A stretch of DNA of 64,000 nucleotides, from NCBI GenBank assembly GCA_949987565.1, contig OX465103.1, forward strand, positions 19,849,280-19,913,279. Reading direction: 5' to 3'. Below the pieces are notes generated by a model. That model was not told the DNA's origin and ran no database searches. It saw nothing but the letters and a program-made list of their open reading frames with translations. The translations under genes and the position numbers were made by a program. Numbering within the stretch: the stretch's first letter is position 1; each line of letters starts with the position of its first letter. This document shows positions 1-11,294 of this stretch, piece after piece. The DNA is from Luidia sarsii (taxonomy: Eukaryota > Echinodermata > Asteroidea > Paxillosida > Luidiidae).

Positions 1-495
1 TTTCCTCATTCCAAATTCTTCTACTCGATACTCCTTTTGTAGCACTTTCCACACCATCATTATTTTTTGGGCTCTTTTCTTTGCCAATGTCACTTCCGAT
101 GCACTTGCTACGTCCGCCATTTTTCCTGGATTAGTAATAGTTGACCATTGACCTTAGTACTAACAGCCTGGTGGCCGCAACTTTTTACATCCATGCAATG
201 TTTAGTCTACTGCCAACCCACGAAGTAAGAATTTGCTTCTCAAGGGAGGCCTGCAAAATGTTACACTGTGCTGTGTGAAAGGTTGGAAAAGCGTTCAGTG
301 TGGAATTGCAAAGTAAATAATCTCAGAAAATCTCTCTCAAGCCTTGCAAGTTTTTTCAGCATCGTCTGAAAAGGACTATTGTCGGAGATCTCCCAAACCT
401 AGTGTTCTTCAGTGAAGGAAAAAAAGTGAAGGGGAAGGAAAAGGAGGGATAAGGAAGAAAGATAAAGAAGGGGTTGTAACTGACTTCTGAGCCTG
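1..495. other. No gene recognised
   Basis: AT-rich unique-looking sequence with a purine-rich stretch near 415-470. I see no convincing exon, transposon protein or terminal repeat here. Confidence 0.5.
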
Positions 496-575
496 GAAAG
501 AATGTGGAATGAAATGTCTTCAGACAATTCAACCACATGACCTCAACACCCAGGAGTGGAATGATTAACACCTTG
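496..575 (+). pseudogene. Diverged Penelope-like element 3' coding end
   Basis: About 75 bases resemble the last codons of the PLE-A ORF at 61150-61230: both share ATTCAACCACATG, then CTCAACA, CCAGGAG and the stop region. Substitutions are frequent, so this is an old copy or a different PLE subfamily. Only the tail of the GIY-YIG region is left. It lies on + just before an inverted PLE-A copy. Confidence 0.55.
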
Positions 576-974
576 CACATTTTCTAATAATGTGATATAC
601 AAAAATGTTGCAAACTGCTTACTGACTAAAATTACCAAAAAGTAAATCTAAAATTTAGTGGGCCTGACGTTTCGATCCTAGCAGGACCTTTCTCAAAGGC
701 AGAGTGACAAGGACAAAACAGATACATGTACACGAAGGCAGGGGGGAGAGAGTGAATAGGACACGGATGAGAAACAAAGGACAAAGAGTGAAGCTGGTAG
801 GGAGAGATCAAAGGGAAGGGCAAGGGGTAGGGTAGGGATTAGTGAGAGGAGGGGGAAAGATCAAAGAGAAGGGCAAGGAGTGGGGTAGGGATTAGTGACA
901 ATAGGGGGAAAGATCAAAGAGAGAAGTGTGAAAGACTGAACACAAAAGAAGGATTATCAGAAAGCTGCATGGTG

Positions 975-1296
975 TTAGTCATTACCCTCCTGGATGTTGA
1001 GACCATGTGGTTGAATAGTCCGAAGACGCTTCATCCACATTTTCTCACGGCTAAGACGGACAGCATTACTACGGTGACCAAGTGATTCTATGCCCAGTAC
1101 ACTCATATCTGATATCGAATGATCAGGGAGATTGAAGTGATACCCAACAGGGGTGTCCATTTTACCAGTTTTGATGGTAGACCTATGGCCATAGATTCGT
1201 TTTTTGAGGGTGTTTTTTGTCTCGCCAACATACTGAATATTACAAACTCTACAAGAGATGAGGTATATGATGTTTGAGGTAGTGCACGTGATAGAG
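975..1296 (-). pseudogene. GIY-YIG endonuclease domain fragment of PLE-A
   Basis: The - strand frame encodes the C-terminal PLE endonuclease. It begins in the ITCTTSNIIYLISC stretch and carries the core NIQYVGETKNTLKKRIYGHRS and the family end of NIQEGND before the stop. GIY-YIG endonucleases nick target DNA to prime PLE reverse transcription. The fragment is about 107 residues and near-identical to the matching part of the copy at 59.3-61.2 kb. It lacks an RT in the same orientation because that part is inverted. The open frame runs upstream to 1316, but those residues come from the inverted piece. Confidence 0.9.
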
Positions 1297-2329
1297 CCCA
1301 GGAAGAAGGCATTCAAGCTTGCTCCTCGGCCCTGGCCAAAGGAAAACAGTCTTCTCCACCCATCTCCGACATAACCACCCTCATGAGGTTAGTGCTGGCC
1401 AAGAATAATTTTTCTTTTCTTGGCAAGCACTATCTTCAGGTGCATGGCACTGCCATGGGCACGCGCATGGCCCCTTCCTTTGCATGCCTCTTCATGGGTG
1501 ACCTTGAGGAACGCATGCTCAGTGAGGCTCCATGCCGTCCCTGGATTTGGTGGAGATACATAGATGACGTGTTCTTCATTTGGACTAGGGACGGTAGCAG
1601 CTTGAATGCTTTCTTTGACCACATCAATTCCTTCCATAGGACTATCAAATTCACTTGGGAGCAGTCTCTTCAACAGACCCACTTTCTGGACGTCACCGTC
1701 CGGAAAGACCTCAATACACTCACTACTGACTTGTATTCTAAGCCCACCTACACTCATCAATATCTCCATTCCTCCAGTTGTCACCCTAGACACTGTAAGA
1801 CTGGTATAGCTTACAGCCAGGCCCTCAGATTGAGGCGTATATGTTCCAATGAGTCTGACTTTCGCCGCCATACACGTGTATTGGCCAGTAACTTGGTTGC
1901 TAGAGGCTATAGTTCTCGCCAAGTGAAGAACGCCATTGCTAAAGTCTATTCCATTCCCAGAAGTTCGGCACTAAAACAAAAGCCACCAGGTCCCAAGGAC
2001 AAGCCCAAGGTTCCCTTAGTTACTTCCTACCACCCTTCTCTTCCTCCTCTAAGGAAGATAACTAAGGAAAACCACCATATTCTCCACACTTCAGATCGTC
2101 TGGCTGAAGCCATTCCTAATTCGCCTGTTTTGGCTTTCAGTCGCCCCCGTGACCTGCGTGACTTAATTGTCCGAGCAGAGGTTCCCCCTTTGGACTCTTC
2201 ACCTCCAACCAAATTTGGTACATTTAAGTGTACCTCGAAATGCATTGTTTGCAAGACACATGTCAAGGAAATAGACTCTTTCAATGGACATTCTTCTGGA
2301 ACTACCCACACGACCTATGGCTCTATCAC
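1297..2329 (+). pseudogene. Reverse-transcriptase fragment of PLE-A (inverted segment)
   Basis: An uninterrupted frame from the RT palm region onward. Visible are the TAMGTRMAPSFACLFMGDLE block and the catalytic YIDDVFFIW motif, followed by the thumb and linker and the cysteine-rich CTSKCIVC motif. It corresponds to the middle of the 647-residue ORF at 59284-61227 and differs by a few substitutions (for example NAFFDH against NVFFGH). The frame runs out ten bases after the breakpoint. It lacks the N-terminus and the endonuclease in cis, so it is dead. Confidence 0.9.
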
Positions 2330-2379
2330 CCTAAATTAATAAAATGTCTGTACATTTACCTAAACTAATAAAATTAATA

Positions 2380-3460
2380 AAATTAATAAAATGTCTGTAC
2401 GATCCAGCAGAAAAAAAAAAAAAATTAAGCATCAATGCTAGGCAGACACCGCCGATGTAACGATCACTGATCAACGTATTACATACACGGTGATAAAACA
2501 CGTGGTCGTTTTATGTCAAAACTCCATACAAAAACAACAAAATTATAACGGTCTTTAAGGTGGAAAACCTCTATTAAAATACCCCCAAAATATGCTGAAA
2601 TACTTACACATTAGATGTGTCAAATGCTCGGACAAATGACGATGATGTAAGAAGCTAGAAGTCGACGCAACATTTACACCACATGTTCTTCGCGATCTCT
2701 TTCACTTCACAACAATCTAGACAGCATGTGACCCCATGTGAATGGTTCACCATAGAAGGTCGTTTGTAGAAATGGACCGTACCACTATCATCATAGGGGT
2801 AAGTCATGATTTGTGTGACGAAATGTGTGCCGACGCAACAAAAAATTGAATTACACCACTCACGGTTTTATGGTTTCCAACCCAATAAAAAATGAAAATT
2901 AATATAAAATTACAGGTTTTTCTTGAATGATATTTCGAGTAAAGCATAGTGTGACACAGTGTAACGATATATTTTTCATTATATTTATCGTGAAAAAATA
3001 TACACCCCTCTCAATCGACGCAACTATTTATCCAGAATTTGACACAACAGTTACGGCGGACAGCGCTAAGTGCAGAGCTGAATTTTAAAAATACGTAAAA
3101 AGACGTATTTTCGGAAAAGTGGCACAACGGGACATTTCGGTCAGCATTTTATTTGTTGCCATAAAATATAATTTGTCTGTTGCACCTCATTTTGAGAAAA
3201 ATAGTTGCTGAAATTTTGGAGTTTTCATGTCACAATTTCACCTAAAAAATAGCTCATGACACCACTGATTTATTATTTTTTTTAATAACTTTATCAATGT
3301 TCCAGATAGTTAAATTTGGTGTCATTTTGGAGGGGACATTCCCTTCTAAATGGATATACAGCATTAAAAACAAAAAGAGCAACGGGGTAGAAGAGAGAAA
3401 GACACAAACATGCTACGTTGGTGAATTGACTACTGTGTCCCAACCTGGTGAAACGACCCA
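2380..3460 (+). mobile_element. Right-hand part of TIR element T1 (copy a)
   Basis: Closely similar to 19466-20574, the right part of the complete T1 copy, including the 28-base terminal repeat ending ...GGTGAAACGACCCA at 3460. The left 1.7 kb of T1 is absent and the copy starts just after the inverted PLE-A. It keeps several GACGCAAC motifs (near 2662, 2831, 3016) typical of the family. No transposase frame is visible. Confidence 0.75.
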
Positions 3461-3506
3461 TATACAATTTCTAAAAAGACAAGAATAAGACCGAATTCAT
3501 TTGTAA

Positions 3507-3530
3507 CATACCGGTACATGTACCGGTATG
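3507..3530. repeat. 24-bp perfect palindrome
   Basis: CATACCGGTACA followed by its exact reverse complement. The ACCGGTA motif recurs across the window, so this may be a local microsatellite-like expansion and not a protein binding site. Confidence 0.6.
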
Positions 3531-3550
3531 CTAAAGAGATGTCGTTTTCT

Positions 3551-3930
3551 TTAAAGCCCCTTCACAACATATGTAAGATTGAAAAACAGAAATGTTCACA
3601 TACTTACATGAAAATTATTCAGGTTAAAGACGTTTATAGTAGAAACCTCGCACTGAAATATTTCTGCCTAAAATGTTTAATTTGGGGAGAAAAGAGTAAA
3701 AGAAATAAATTGTTTACGTCTCACCGAAATCTAAACTAAAATTCAATACAGTGCGGCGTTGAATGCTACATTTTCACGAAACAAATGAATTAGTTTTTAT
3801 GATTTTCTCGAGACTCGTTTGGCGGATTGAGCTGAAATTTTCACAGGTGTGTTATTTCATGCATATGTTGGATCAGAGAATGTAAAGATGCTATTCTTTG
3901 AGCTCGACCAATGTTGTGTAGGGGCTTTAA
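3551..3930. mobile_element. MITE with 20-bp TIRs, flanked by TTAA
   Basis: TTAAAGCCCCTTCACAACAT at 3551-3570 is matched 19/20 by the reverse complement of 3911-3930. If the outer TTAA on each side is the target duplication, the element is 372 bp and fits a piggyBac-type MITE. It has no coding capacity. Confidence 0.75.
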
Positions 3931-3931
3931 G

Positions 3932-4260
3932 CTATGTTTCAGTTAAAATGCAGAAATGAATCTTTTCGTCTACAATATAGTCACTGAAGTCATGGATTTT
4001 ATTTCTTATTGACCGAATATTAATAAAAGCCCATTTAAATGCAGGAGCAAAATAAGACTGGACATACGAACAGCTCAGGTTAGAAATCATCACGCCCTTA
4101 TCAGTCAGTGTCTTCAGGTGAGCTGTTTCCCTTGAAGAAATTAGAATCTGGAACTGGAATCTTGTGGATAACTGAAATGGGTGAAAATCTCTGGCGTGCT
4201 CTGCCGTCAAGAAGATGTCTGTGTCTACCACTCCGGCATCCTCGTTGAGGTTTTGCAATT
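3932..4260 (-). pseudogene. LINE ORF2 N-terminus (APE endonuclease start), remnant
   Basis: The - strand frame reads through about 108 residues and ends with AFINIRSIRNKIHDFSDYIV and then HFCILTET. This is the conserved opening of the apurinic-type endonuclease of CR1/L2-like LINEs (NxRSLxNK followed by the LTET motif). The remainder of the endonuclease and RT is missing because the frame runs straight into the MITE at 3930. Upstream residues are not recognisable. It is a short dead remnant. Confidence 0.7.
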
Positions 4261-4933
4261 CTTAGAGAACACATGAGGGTCACAATGTTTGGACATAAGG
4301 TATACCTCCCTCGATATGCCAATAGTTCAGTATGCGTATAACACAAGCGAATAGTTCGTGAATTGACAAGGTTATATAATTGACGACTGATCAGCTGTGA
4401 AGAATCGGTCTCTGCACATTTACATCAACAAGCAGCACCAGGAGCTGCACAACGTAAAGCGGATGCCTGCTTGAACAAATGAAATACACCATGCTGCATA
4501 TAAACGATGTCTCAGCCGTCCGTCTGGTCACAGGTTAGGCAATGAAATCGGCACAAAAATCCCCCGAGTTTCATTACGCCGTACAAAAGATGAAATCAAA
4601 CATGAAGCGCAATACCAGAGACACAGTACCTTGGTGGATGACACTCGGTGTAACCGCTACACAGCAAAACAGGTACCGGTAGATATCGAGTGATGGATGA
4701 CGTGTACAAAACAATGCCACACCAGTCAGTGCATCAAGTCCATTTTAAAAATCGCACAAACTGATATAAAACACCAAATCGAGACAAAATTTACATTTGC
4801 AGAACTAATAACACTCAAAGATACAATATCACAGCAAAACAGCAATGGATGGTAAAAACATGGCAGCCACTCAACAGCGCTCTCAATACAAACACATTTT
4901 TTTAATTGTTTCCCTATATTTTCATTTCGTTAG
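4261..4933. other. Intronic or intergenic sequence, nothing recognised
   Basis: No TE protein motif or TIR pair seen. The last about 30 bases are the polypyrimidine tract and AG acceptor of the ankyrin exon. Confidence 0.4.
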
Positions 4934-5065
4934 GCACTGTGCTATGCTGCTGATCAAGGATTTAGGAATATTGTAGAATGCCTACTTAATGCTGATGCAG
5001 ATATCTACAAAAGATGTTCAGAAGGAACAGCAATGGATGTGGCCTTAAATAAAGGGCATGTAGAG
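4934..5065 (+). CDS. Ankyrin-repeat exon of an ankyrin-SAM host gene (ASZ1/GASZ- or ANKS3-like)
   Basis: A T-rich acceptor ending TTCGTTAG precedes 132 open bases and a GTGAGT donor follows. The 44 codons start ALCYAADQGFRNIVECLL and go on with NADADIY and EGTAMDVALNKGHVE, the A-A-x-x-G, I-V-x-x-L-L and G-T-x-x-x-x-A-x-x-x-G-H pattern of ankyrin repeats. The exon is phase 0 at both ends. Its likely partners are 20673-20757 and the SAM exon at 62891-63065 on the same strand. ASZ1 (GASZ) is a germline mitochondrial-surface factor in the piRNA pathway with ankyrin repeats then SAM. ANKS3 has the same order, so the family assignment is open. At least one exon between this one and 20673 is needed by phase and was not found. 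Confidence 0.7.
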
Positions 5066-6339
5066 GTGAGTGGAACAAAAGTAATGTTGAGTATTCTTAA
5101 ATTCAATTTCTGGAAATTTCAAGAACAAAATTGGCTGGACTGGAACTGCTGAAGCCTGACAGGAATGCTATAGCTGTACAGACTGAAGATAGTTGAGTCG
5201 TCATTGTAGAACTATACTGGTCACAAAAATGCACTGAGGTGTGGACGTTGGGGCTCACTTATATATGGAGTAGCCTCTTTATAACAAAAGACTCTCAATT
5301 GTGACAAGTACTAGTGGCAGGTGCAATCTCACGTACAGTAAGTCCTTCAGTGCTAGTGTTTTTGGGGGAGAATCATCATTCAGTTTCAATTTCATTTCAA
5401 TACATTTTGTTTAAGGGTCAATCTGAAATATTGAAAAGGATAAAAAATATACATACAGTCACTTTAATTTTATACACAAGTCATTTATTCTTAATAATTC
5501 AATCAAATATCTGCCCGATAAGTATATACCGATAAGTGGGACCACTAGTGATTACTGTTATAACAGTGACAGGGCATGTATTAAATCACGTTTTGACCCA
5601 AGATTTTTATAATTAAAGATTTTACAACAAACCTACCAATTTTTTGTCGAGCCGAATGGGTGGGGAAGAACAATGATTGGAAACGATGTCCAGTATTTTT
5701 GAGGGCAGTAAATAAAAAAATAATAATCCCAGGAATTTCAACAGCACTTACACATTATGCACTCTTAAAAATGCAGGGATGGCCAACAATAACCATTTCA
5801 TGAATTCAGCACGAATCTCCCATCCAAGGTTAATCGCCGATCTACCGGTACCGTACTCAACGCAGATCAAATGCTGTACTACATTTTTAGAAGTCCAAAA
5901 TAGAGATAACTGATATATAGTATCATAGACGCTTTAACTTCCTAACGTTTGCTAGTTTTTATACATGACCCATTGAGTAGTCATCCATTGCTTAAAAATA
6001 CTGCTACAGAAATATGGATGTTATCAAGGCGGTGTGTTGAATCATGGTTGAATTTCATATATCATGTGAGATTGCATTGCTGTTGATTTACTACATTCAG
6101 TGAGCTCACTTGCAGGTCTTGGAACTTCCAACCATTATGTACATGTGTACAGTACTTCACTCTCTTATGTAATGGGATAGCCCCAAACCCTACATGTGGG
6201 AACCATTAGGACCAGTGGCTGGCAGAAGCCAAGCATTACCTCAGGGGACTTTCTTATTTGAATGTTCACTGATAACACAGTGGGCACAGTGTGGGGTTTA
6301 GAGCATGTCCTCATAAAGGCTAATGATACCAGTATCATC
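5066..6339. other. Intron, no feature recognised
   Basis: AT-rich sequence after the ankyrin exon donor. The short open frames here have no recognisable domain. Confidence 0.4.
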
Positions 6340-6606
6340 AGGATCCTGGCAAGCACCAGGATACACCCCCTTTAAAACGCTGTCACCTGCCACATGATGA
6401 TGTTATATCAGCGTCATTGTGCGTGGCACTAAAAGACCTCGGGAACAATGTTTTGGTCAAGTTTGATTAAGAACGGTCTTTCCATATTGCTAAACAACTT
6501 AGAATGCACCGATGCTTTGTCTATGGGATTTTTGGCCGAAGAGGAAGAAGAAGAAAAAAACTAATAGGAGAATCCAAGTATTCCTTTTCCGTTGAGACGG
6601 AAAAGC
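6340..6606 (+). repeat. Diverged 3' part of hairpin-ended repeat family D
   Basis: Resembles the last quarter of the copies at 25542-26399 and 45681-46496. Shared features are an AACGCT-TCAC block, CTTTGTCTATGGGATTTTTG, an AAGAAGAAG run, and a terminal hairpin CTTTTCCGT-TGAG-ACGGAAAAG at 6584-6605. It is much more diverged than the other two copies. Confidence 0.55.
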
Positions 6607-7904
6607 CACAAATACCAAATCAAATCAAAACAAACCAAAGTTAGGGAACTTACAATGTACATGTACCAAGCAAAGCTGCCCAAACCGCACTTGCCTCACG
6701 CAATCAGATGGTCAAATGAGCAATCAAATGCACCAATACAGAGCTATCAAGATCTGTAATTGTACATTGTGAGGGTCAGATGGTAAGTGATTGTTTAATG
6801 CAAAGGGGGCAACAGAACAACTAGGGATGCCAGGTCTTTGCCAAAATGCAGGGCAACTGTTTTTAAAACTCCTTCACACGTAAAACTTTAACAATGGGGA
6901 AAAAATCACTGCAGAAAGCAAAATTCAATGTTCGCAATGCAAGCTGGGAATATTTAAGTGCAAAAAATTTGTGCCAGTCAGCATACGTGGTCTGGCTGGT
7001 CACAAAATGTTAGCATTCATACCATTTCGTTTATACTTCATAGAGAAAAACTTACAAACCCCACCCCCCCCCCCCCCCGTTAGATATTAAAACCAAAGGT
7101 CCGTGGTAAAGCAATTTCATGCATTAATAGAGCATCGCAAAGAGGTGACTAATGCCGTTGATTATACAAAATCTACGGCCATTAGCAATTATAGGGTTGC
7201 TGCAGAATTTCCATGTTCACATACTGTAGCAGTCATATGTTAGGGTTGCTGCATGAAGTATTTTTTATTTTTGGAAAACCTGCAGCTGCTGTACGTCCTT
7301 TGAAGTGATGACGCACAGTCGCCTTAGGGCAACCCTGCGGCAGCAATTTGCCCGCACGGCCCATAACGTGTATCGGGCATATGGAAGCTGTGCCTCTCGC
7401 AGGGTGCGCAACATACAGATTTATTGTTTTTTATAAACATTTGTTCACCTTTGAACAAACAATCTACATATATACTCACCAGATATAAAACTGGTTTGGG
7501 GTGAAATTTCCTCTCCAGAGTAAATTATTTTTAAAGTTTTTTTTTTGTGGGGGGGGGGGTTTCTGGCACTGGCACTCAATGTCAAGGCCATTTGACCTCC
7601 GTTATGTACACATGTATTTTTTTTGGGAGGGGGGCACCAAGTTCAAAAGCTGGATGTAGGGCACCAAGGCCTTTGTTGAGGAAAGGCAGGATCCCTGCTT
7701 GTTGCAGAAATATAGAACTAGTACAGGTTGCAATTTTTCAACAAAGATCGTTTTGCGCTAGCGATGGTGAGCAACAAGCAGTCAGCCACTCTAAAAGAGT
7801 TGGATAAGTGGGATCGTACTATATTATAAGTTGGATCTTTGATATACACTGTATCTCGTACAAATCTGGCCGGAACATTCATATTGTGTTTTTTGTTTGT
7901 TTTT
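6607..7904. other. No gene recognised; homopolymer tracts
   Basis: Contains a poly-C run near 7065-7079 and a poly-G run near 7548-7559. An 86-residue open frame at 7547-7807 starts in the G run and has no recognisable motif. Confidence 0.4.
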
Positions 7905-8287
7905 CGATTAAGTCGAACTGACGAAGAATATCATATTCTTACATCTATTTCATCAAGATTTAGGGCAATTATTCCGATCGAATCAATGTTTTGATACCGG
8001 CTTTCATTCATAGCAGCATGGCAGCAATCTCGATCGATTCGTCTGGTTCATGCAACGTAGCATATCCATATAGGCTGTGAACGCCGAGTGAATACATGTT
8101 CATGACAGCAGTAGACTTGTCCTGACCTCTGCTTGGTCTCTGCCTCTTGAAGTTGCTCCATTTCATTTACGGAATTGTATGAATGAACATGTCCGTACAT
8201 GTATTCGCGTTTACGCGCAGACTGGTAACAAGTTAAGCTACATGTACGCACGTGATTGCAGGATGCATTGTTATTGTATAAGAGCCA
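7905..8287 (+). repeat. Dispersed 383-bp repeat, second copy at 15523-15908
   Basis: Near-identical to the segment inside the TA-flanked element at 15.5 kb, from AAGTCGAACTGACGAAG to GAGCCAAACG. The copies differ by a few short indels, such as CATGCCGATGTT near 15715. No terminal inverted repeats or coding capacity were noticed. Confidence 0.8.
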
Positions 8288-8573
8288 AACGCTACAGACA
8301 AAAATTTGACATAGGGCGTTAGATTTGTTTTATAATTAGCCGACTGGCTAAAACAGTGCCTAAATAGCGAGTAAGAAGTTTTCTGATTGGCTGTCAGGGT
8401 AAATGGTGCCTAGCGCATAAGAATATCTGAAAATGATGCATTGTTCAAAAACCCCCCTATGGCGGTCATTGGTGTTGAAAAACCCCCCGGCAGGATGTGG
8501 TTAATTTCTAAATAATACCTAATTAAAAGTCTCTGACTCAACTTCACGATATTCTGGAGTCTACTGCGTTCAA

Positions 8574-8710
8574 CTTACCCAAATAACATCTACCTATGCA
8601 TATTTCCCTAGTATTGTTAGATATCACGCTAAGCTTTTGATCAACTGGAGTGCGCCCTCTATATCCCACAATGCCTAGCGGTGCCGCGCCCGAGATCACC
8701 CTTCTTTTTC
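8574..8710 (+). repeat. DIRS left inverted terminal repeat
   Basis: 137 bp matching the reverse complement of 14564-14700 with only a few differences. It runs from CTTACCCAAATAACATC to GATCACCCTTCTTTTTC. In DIRS elements this repeat also carries the promoter. Confidence 0.9.
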
Positions 8711-9606
8711 TTAGCGTTAGACAGAGTGGACGTGTATTTCTACACTCTCGAATTCTTCGAGTTTTTCCGACTCCATCGCTGAGTTTTTCTGTGTTATACG
8801 ATCAACTGATAAAAGAATACTTATAGTGTTTACTTCAAGCTCGTCGATCCGAAATTCTGGTAAGGGATTCTTCGTTCATTTCCGATAGAACGTTATCTGC
8901 GTTAGGCCTACCGCCGTACGTACGTACGTGGAGCTAGACTCGTGCAGTCTGCTTACGGGGCCCCGGGACTGCCAGTACGGCCAGGCAGGCTCGCCAGTTC
9001 CGGGGGTAGCCCAACGGGCAAGCGGTCCCGCTTTTTGTTTCTTCCTTATTCCTGGGGTCGAAGTAGTCCCCGTCTTAACTAATTTATTTAATAAAAATTA
9101 TTTAAAAAAAATAAAAAATAAAAATAACGAACGGCGTAGTGGGAAAACTCACTCCCCCTCAGAGCCCGTTTTCCCCGTTTTTTTTCCCCGGGGGAGAGGT
9201 CGGTCGGAGCACCGCCTTTCCCATTCCGGGGCGTTAGCCGCCTCATCGAGGCCCCCGTTTGCGAAACGGAGTTTTCCAGACGGGGACCTAACACCGTACC
9301 AAGTACGCACTTCGAGCCTTGCTGGGGGAGCACTCGCTTCCCCCTCCGAAGCTCAAATTCCTTGGCCGTTAAACACAATAGGCAGGCCTTTTCATAAATC
9401 CCGAAGGTAACGACGGACATTCGTACCGCCCTCTTACCCGGGTTGTTAGCCACCTCAACCGCAGACCGCAGTGAGGTCCCCGTACGGGAAAAGGGATCCG
9501 TTCCTCTCCCAACGGGGGCTAACCAGACGCGCCGAACAGGCAGCGGTCGCTGAGCTCAGCTCCTCCGGACCGCTCCCTCGGTGCTGCCGGGCGATCGCCA
9601 CGGCCC

Positions 9607-11294
9607 GTGGTCATCCCACGGCCGCAACCACCGCGCCCCGACATGGCCCAAGTGGGATCCCGGAGGGACAAGTCGTCCCCTGCCCCCACGACCCCGCCAG
9701 GGCCCCCTGGCAAAGGGAACACAGCCAAGAGGACTGGGACACGTTCTACAGCGGGTGGCCTTAGGCCTAAGGCCACGCCGAAAAGCAGGGCCCCACCGGA
9801 CCCACAATCACCCACGGTGATACCCGAGACTGCGGAATCAGTCACCCGTGGTTCGCCAGCGGCGGACGCTGCACGCCCGCCCGGGGGAGATTTATCCCAA
9901 GGCCGAGCTGGAGCACAGGATAGCAGCACGGGGCTATTACGACGCCGAGGTTTTCGGCCCCCGCCTGCCATCTCCACACGGAGGCTGCACCCCGGTATGC
10001 CTAGCGCAGAGATTTCGGACTCGGTCGGGCCCTTATCTGGGGCAATCCCAATCCAGTCCCCAGAGGAACTCGAATCCGAGTACGGACAACTATCGGGGAT
10101 CCCGGTGGCGGATACCGGTACATCTCCTGCCAGCACCACCGGCCGTACAAGCAAGAGATATAAACATAAACGGAACACGTCGTTTTCTTCGGACGAATCA
10201 CAGAAGAAGAAAACGCACCGATCACACCGCAAGGATGACGGTAAAAGCGTCACCCCTGCGGACTTCATGCTGGCATTCCAAAACATCAGCAATGCGCTAT
10301 CGGTCTTAGCGCAACGACGGGATGGACCAATCGCGGAATCGCATCATGCACCCCCGGTGGCCACCTTCCCCAATCCACAGTCCCAACTGACCGGGGACGA
10401 TACGGGACGGGACTGTACCCTACCAGCAACATCACCGCCCTGTTCGGGTAACGACACAAGGGTACCCGCTACCCCCAGACGTGCGTGGCACACACCCGGG
10501 TCACCCGCGGAGCTGTCCATTCACCCATCCGTTACATTCGGCCATTCCGATGCTGAAATGGGAAATGGACAAGATGAGGAACAACCATCAATGGCCCCAT
10601 CTCTCGAGATCCCACCGGACGTACCATCTGACCAGGAGGGATTATTTGATGCAGGCAACCTGTCATCATATGAAACTCAACTCCGCTAAGTCCAGAGAGA
10701 CATGGTCAGAGTACTGAAGCTCTACTTTCTGAATACTTGGTCTGTGCATGTGAGGAACAGTCACCAGTCCCCGCCGACTTAATGGTGGCAGCCTTTAAGT
10801 GCCTCGATGAAGGGCTACGCACTACCTTGGACCAGTTCACAAGAGTCTCCTTGCTAGCAACATCCTCGCGCCGGGCAAATGTTCTAAGCGCAATGGATAT
10901 TCCATTTGAGGGAGTGAAAAATAAACTACAGGATCTGCCCCTGCTGGGGACAGACCTTTTTCACGGCCAATTCCAAGAAGTAATGGAGTCCGAAGCAAAG
11001 CGAATCGACACCACCAAGAAGTTGTCTCTGCGCAAGGGCTTCGGCAATACGGGAGGCCGTACTCTACCGAAGCAAACCTCGCGGACCGGACCCTCCTTTC
11101 GTCCCGGGACTCGCAAGCCCTTCAAGCCATTCAGGGGCTCAAAACAACAGGTGCCAAGAACTTCACCAGGCACCGTTGTTGCAGAAGCACGCCCACAGCC
11201 AACCCAACAGCCACGCCCCAACGCCCAATGGGGTACAAGGGGTCGCAGAGGCGGGCACTCCGCCCCCCGGTATTCTGGAGGGTGGCGGCGTTGA
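9607..11294 (+). pseudogene. DIRS ORF1 (gag-like), broken by one frameshift
   Basis: The first frame (9607-10689, 360 residues) is Pro/Ser/Thr/Arg-rich with a basic stretch near RYKHKRNTSFSSDESQKKK. The coding signal continues in a different frame that is open before 10689 and ends at 11294. That part holds LLSEYLVCACEE, LVAAFKCLDEGL-like and LPLLGTDLFHGQF segments and an RG/RP-rich basic tail, typical of DIRS ORF1 proteins. ORF1 proteins are thought to package element RNA. A single +1 or -1 shift shortly before 10689 explains the break. The end overlaps the start of the RT frame. The start at 9607 is the first long-frame ATG and is not certain. Confidence 0.7.

Larger units (their letters stand above)
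648..2329 (-). mobile_element. Penelope-like element PLE-A, 5'-truncated with internal inversion
   Basis: Bases 1296-648 read on - match PLE-A 60906-61553 (GIY-YIG region plus 3' UTR). Bases 1297-2329 read on + match PLE-A 59882-60914 with no length change. Read on the - strand, the copy is an inverted 5' portion followed by a sense 3' portion. The nine bases CTCTATCAC at the breakpoint occur in both pieces. This is the arrangement produced by twin priming during target-primed reverse transcription, well known for LINE-1. The copy ends at the usual PLE-A 3' terminus near 648. No clear target duplication was found. Confidence 0.85.

Noticed and set aside
8928..9410. 160-residue frame upstream of DIRS ORF1 as a separate gene
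   Set aside because: It spans low-complexity A-rich and C-rich leader sequence, has no recognisable motif and overlaps other frames equally open.
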